This document shows positions 10,569 to 31,056 of a stretch of 31,056 nt of DNA, one piece after another (position 1 is the first letter of the stretch; the number at the start of each line of letters is the position of its first letter). This DNA comes from Apostichopus parvimensis (lineage: Eukaryota; Echinodermata; Holothuroidea; Aspidochirotida; Stichopodidae). A program made the translations under genes and the position numbers. The stretch is from contig KN882219.1 of NCBI GenBank assembly GCA_000934455.1, positions 158,346-189,401 of the forward strand. The letters are read 5' to 3'. The notes under the pieces are model-generated. The model did no database searches. It worked only from the letters and a program-made list of their open reading frames with translations, and was not told the DNA's origin.

Positions 10569-10582
10569 CCCCCCCCCCCCCC
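10569..10582. repeat. C14 homopolymer
   Basis: Run of 14 C on the plus strand, in intergenic DNA. Confidence 0.9.
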
Positions 10583-12027
10583 ACTTGGCTGTATAAATTA
10601 GGGAGTACTGCCAGGTGCATTCAAAGCAAATACTAACAGCACAGATGTTTATGACCATAGTCATATGCCATTTTATGTCATTTTACAAGTTTTATATTTA
10701 AAAAAAAAAGCAAATCGATTAAAATGGATTCATTTCATAGAACGGATAATCAGTTGAACACAACGGTCAACCCTTAGCAATGTCAAAGAAGTTCGAAGGA
10801 AACGGTTAACTCTGTGAATACTTATATTGTAACAAACATTAAAATTCTACTATATATACTACAGTTAACCATTGTTATTGATCATTGTGTTTACCTGATG
10901 ATCTGGCAATTCACAATGTATTACATCAACGTCCCAAATTGATGTGAAAACTGAAATGCAATCCAACATATTGTCATAGATCATTCTGAGGAAACCACAG
11001 CAATTCAGTTTGGAAGTGACTAAATTTATGCCCAATCCTTATAAGCACTAAACGTACAGTATATAATACAACAGCAAGTCTCAAATATTTCAATAAAAAA
11101 ACAAGTCCTTCCCGTAAATATGCACAACTTTCCCTACTAGCTATATGCACATAATAAGATTATTCACTTCATATAGAATATAAAGGTACTCGCAACAAAA
11201 GGAAAGAAATACTATAGGGGTTTCTCACTCGATGAGCTTACAAACAGGATCCTGATTCTAAGTTTGTTGGAAAAAAAGAAGAAAATACAGACCTAACAAA
11301 GTTTGTATCTCGGACAGAGTTCTCGCTTAAATATGCATATTACAGTTATTACTCCAGACCTCACTGTGCAATTAGAAGAATACTCGCTATGCATGTCAAG
11401 AGTCCGCATTTAATTTGAATAATCAAGACAAAGACCATGGCCGATGCAAGACAGATAGCTTCAAGCTGGTGCATGAATACATAAACAATATTAAAAAAAA
11501 CAAGAGTCCAAAATGAATATTTGTATTAATCATACGCATATGCTTCCGTTCGTACTTTTTATTAATTGCAGGCTTAACATATGAAGAAAATATACGGGAG
11601 TATACTGGAGGTATTTAAAGTAGTCATAAAAATAGGTCTCGGGAATTACAGACAGTTCTTAAAGTCTGCCATATGCTAGATTCAGCAGTCTAAAGTAATC
11701 TACCTATCATCTTCAGTCTTAACATCCAGACCAAACATATCTTTCTTCCATCAATTTGTCATCAATTACACCATTCAACAATTGGCGGCAATCGCATATG
11801 TCGGCTATTTCAGAAAGTCTAACTTGCATAATAATTACTATGATTTTGAAACTTGCATGAAATCATATTTCAAAAACTTGCAAATAACTCACTCACATTT
11901 CTTAAAACAATAATTTGTAAATAAGCTCCATCATTTCTTAAAACCTACACACAAAATTAGAATGTATTCTTAAGAAAGAAGCTGGGCACAAAAACACAAA
12001 CAACTGGATCCTCTCTCACGCCCCAGT

Positions 12028-12041
12028 CCCCCCCCCCCCCC
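12028..12041. repeat. C14 homopolymer
   Basis: Run of 14 C on the plus strand, in a locally C-rich stretch. Confidence 0.9.
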
Positions 12042-12478
12042 ATCCCAGTTCCCTTACATGAAGACTGTAACCATGTTATCATGACAGTGTTGCTGTATGA
12101 ACAGAGTTTCTCTCTATGGGTACATCAAATATTGTAACATCCCTCTGCCACTTGAATTAATCCTGGCCAAAATATCAAATTCTTTGCGCAAGCTCTCCTT
12201 ATTGCACACTTGCTGCTGTTATATATTACATGAAGAGATTAATTATTCTATCAATTGTTGAAAAAGCTTCCATTTTTTTCTATGCAGAAAAACAAAATCA
12301 AAGTGAAATCAAAATACAGCTGTTTGACTTATTTTTTCCTTGACAGTTTGAATCAGCCAAAATTATTGCCAAAAACAAGGTGGTTCCTTCCTAAAAGCTG
12401 AAAAAAAAGTATTGCAAACTATATAAAAATAAATGAAAGGTGAAAATGTTTCTTAACAATTAAGAAAATTGAAGAGCC

Positions 12479-12530
12479 ATTACTAGTCCAAAAAATTACT
12501 AGTCCAAAAATTACCAGTCCAAAAAGTCCA
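12479..12530. repeat. 16-bp imperfect tandem repeat, about three copies
   Basis: The unit is ATTACTAGTCCAAAAA with one-base variants, ending in a shortened AGTCCAAA copy. It lies about 0.8 kb beyond the PLXDC stop codon, so it may be in the 3' UTR. Confidence 0.75.
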
Positions 12531-13359
12531 AATGATGATGCCAACAACATGACTCATTTAATATCATGACAACAAATAGTCAATATTCTGGAAGTCATTC
12601 GATTATGAATTTAATATTTTCCATTTTCTGTGACCAATGTGTGAATCTAATCAGCATCTGTCAAAACGTCTACTGCACCCATTTCACAACGTTGTGGAAA
12701 TTAATAGTACCTAAAATGGTGTTTTCCAGTGGCAACAAAGAGGGAATCGCTTCCTAATCAAAACATTGGGTTTCCATCTTCACACATTCAAAATCATCCT
12801 TTTTATATGCATGAATACCACCAAAAAAACTCATGTCAAATATTCTCCACCAATATTATTACAAAAATAGATACAAAATGAACCATTTTTAAACTTCAAG
12901 TTAACTGACACAAAACACAGCTTTCAAACCATGGTATTAGTTTTACATCCTGTCTGCATTTACACACGTCTAACATCCGACAGAGGAGATGAATTTCTCT
13001 ATGGTACACCTATTGCAGTCAGAACTACTGAAATGAGAAACTGAGAAAAAAGACAATTTTAAGGTAATACGCTTTTTCACAACACAGATTCTCTCTTGTG
13101 AAATTCTCGTGTCTTGTCTACAGGTCAACTTAATACCGCTGCTTAAGTTCGTACACTTGAAGACTATTGCTATCAATACAGTTCACTCTGCATTTCTATA
13201 AACCACTTAAAGTGCGGACACAAAATGCTAATTGAAGGTAATATGTACACATTTTTAAGGAATCAATTTTACAGCAGAAGATGTTAGACTGTGTAGTCTG
13301 GTCTGGTCTCGTCAATCAGTCTTTGGCTTCTCTGGGAGGAATCTTGGGAGATGGCTTCC

Positions 13360-31056
<17,697 letters not shown>

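Larger units (their letters stand above)
7808..13359. other. gene-poor interval between SLC35G1 and the 3' end of PLXDC
   Basis: About 5.5 kb, strongly AT-rich, with no coding exon I can support. It should contain the SLC35G1 promoter and 5' UTR at its left end and the PLXDC 3' UTR at its right end. It also holds four G/C homopolymers, a 16-bp tandem repeat at 12479-12530 and a short hairpin at ~7890-7905. A 63-codon open frame at 12566-12757 lacks any domain-like sequence. No PLXDC poly(A) signal could be chosen with confidence. Confidence 0.5.

Overview
The window is animal nuclear DNA: AT-rich, with spliced genes, GT-AG introns of roughly 0.35-4.2 kb, microsatellites and short dispersed repeats. 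The protein families, the intron style and the many G/C homopolymer tracts suggest a marine invertebrate deuterostome. An echinoderm is my best guess, but nothing here fixes the species. I saw no rRNA, tRNA, CRISPR array, retroelement coding region or bacterial-type operon.

Layout. (1) Positions 1-772 look like upstream or promoter DNA, with two perfect octamers (ATTTGCAT). (2) 773-5461, plus strand: the 3' part of a gene encoding a very large, Ser/Glu/Lys/Asp-rich, probably disordered protein. A 153-nt exon joins in phase 0 to a 3.75-kb terminal exon, and only the last ~120 residues look folded. I do not recognise the family. (3) 6779-7807, minus strand: a complete single-exon gene for a ten-helix EamA/DMT transporter of the SLC35G1 type, convergent with gene 2. 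(4) 7808-13359: about 5.5 kb with no recognisable gene. (5) 13360-30223, minus strand, running off the right edge: the C-terminal ~345 residues of a plexin-domain-containing protein (PLXDC/TEM7 family). I rebuilt it by hand from eleven exons whose phases all agree.

The PLXDC reconstruction is the main result. In order it encodes the conserved extracellular domain ([34 protein letters not shown]), an eight-cysteine PSI domain split over two exons (one of them only 34 nt), a Ser/Thr/Pro linker, a six-cysteine EGF-like domain, one transmembrane helix and a short cytoplasmic tail. As far as I know the vertebrate PLXDC1/2 proteins lack an EGF-like domain. Here it sits alone on a symmetric phase 1-1 exon, which is the classic signature of exon shuffling. 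Directly upstream of that exon, in frame, is a signal-peptide-like segment that could start a 145-residue EGF-TM isoform.

The introns of this gene hold two pairs of dispersed repeats in matching order about 10.5 kb apart, a six-copy ~53-bp tandem repeat, a 200-bp foldback element, a 95-bp MITE-like element with TA flanks, a TGACATCA cluster, and many G/C homopolymers of 10-18 nt. The three genes show no evident functional link.
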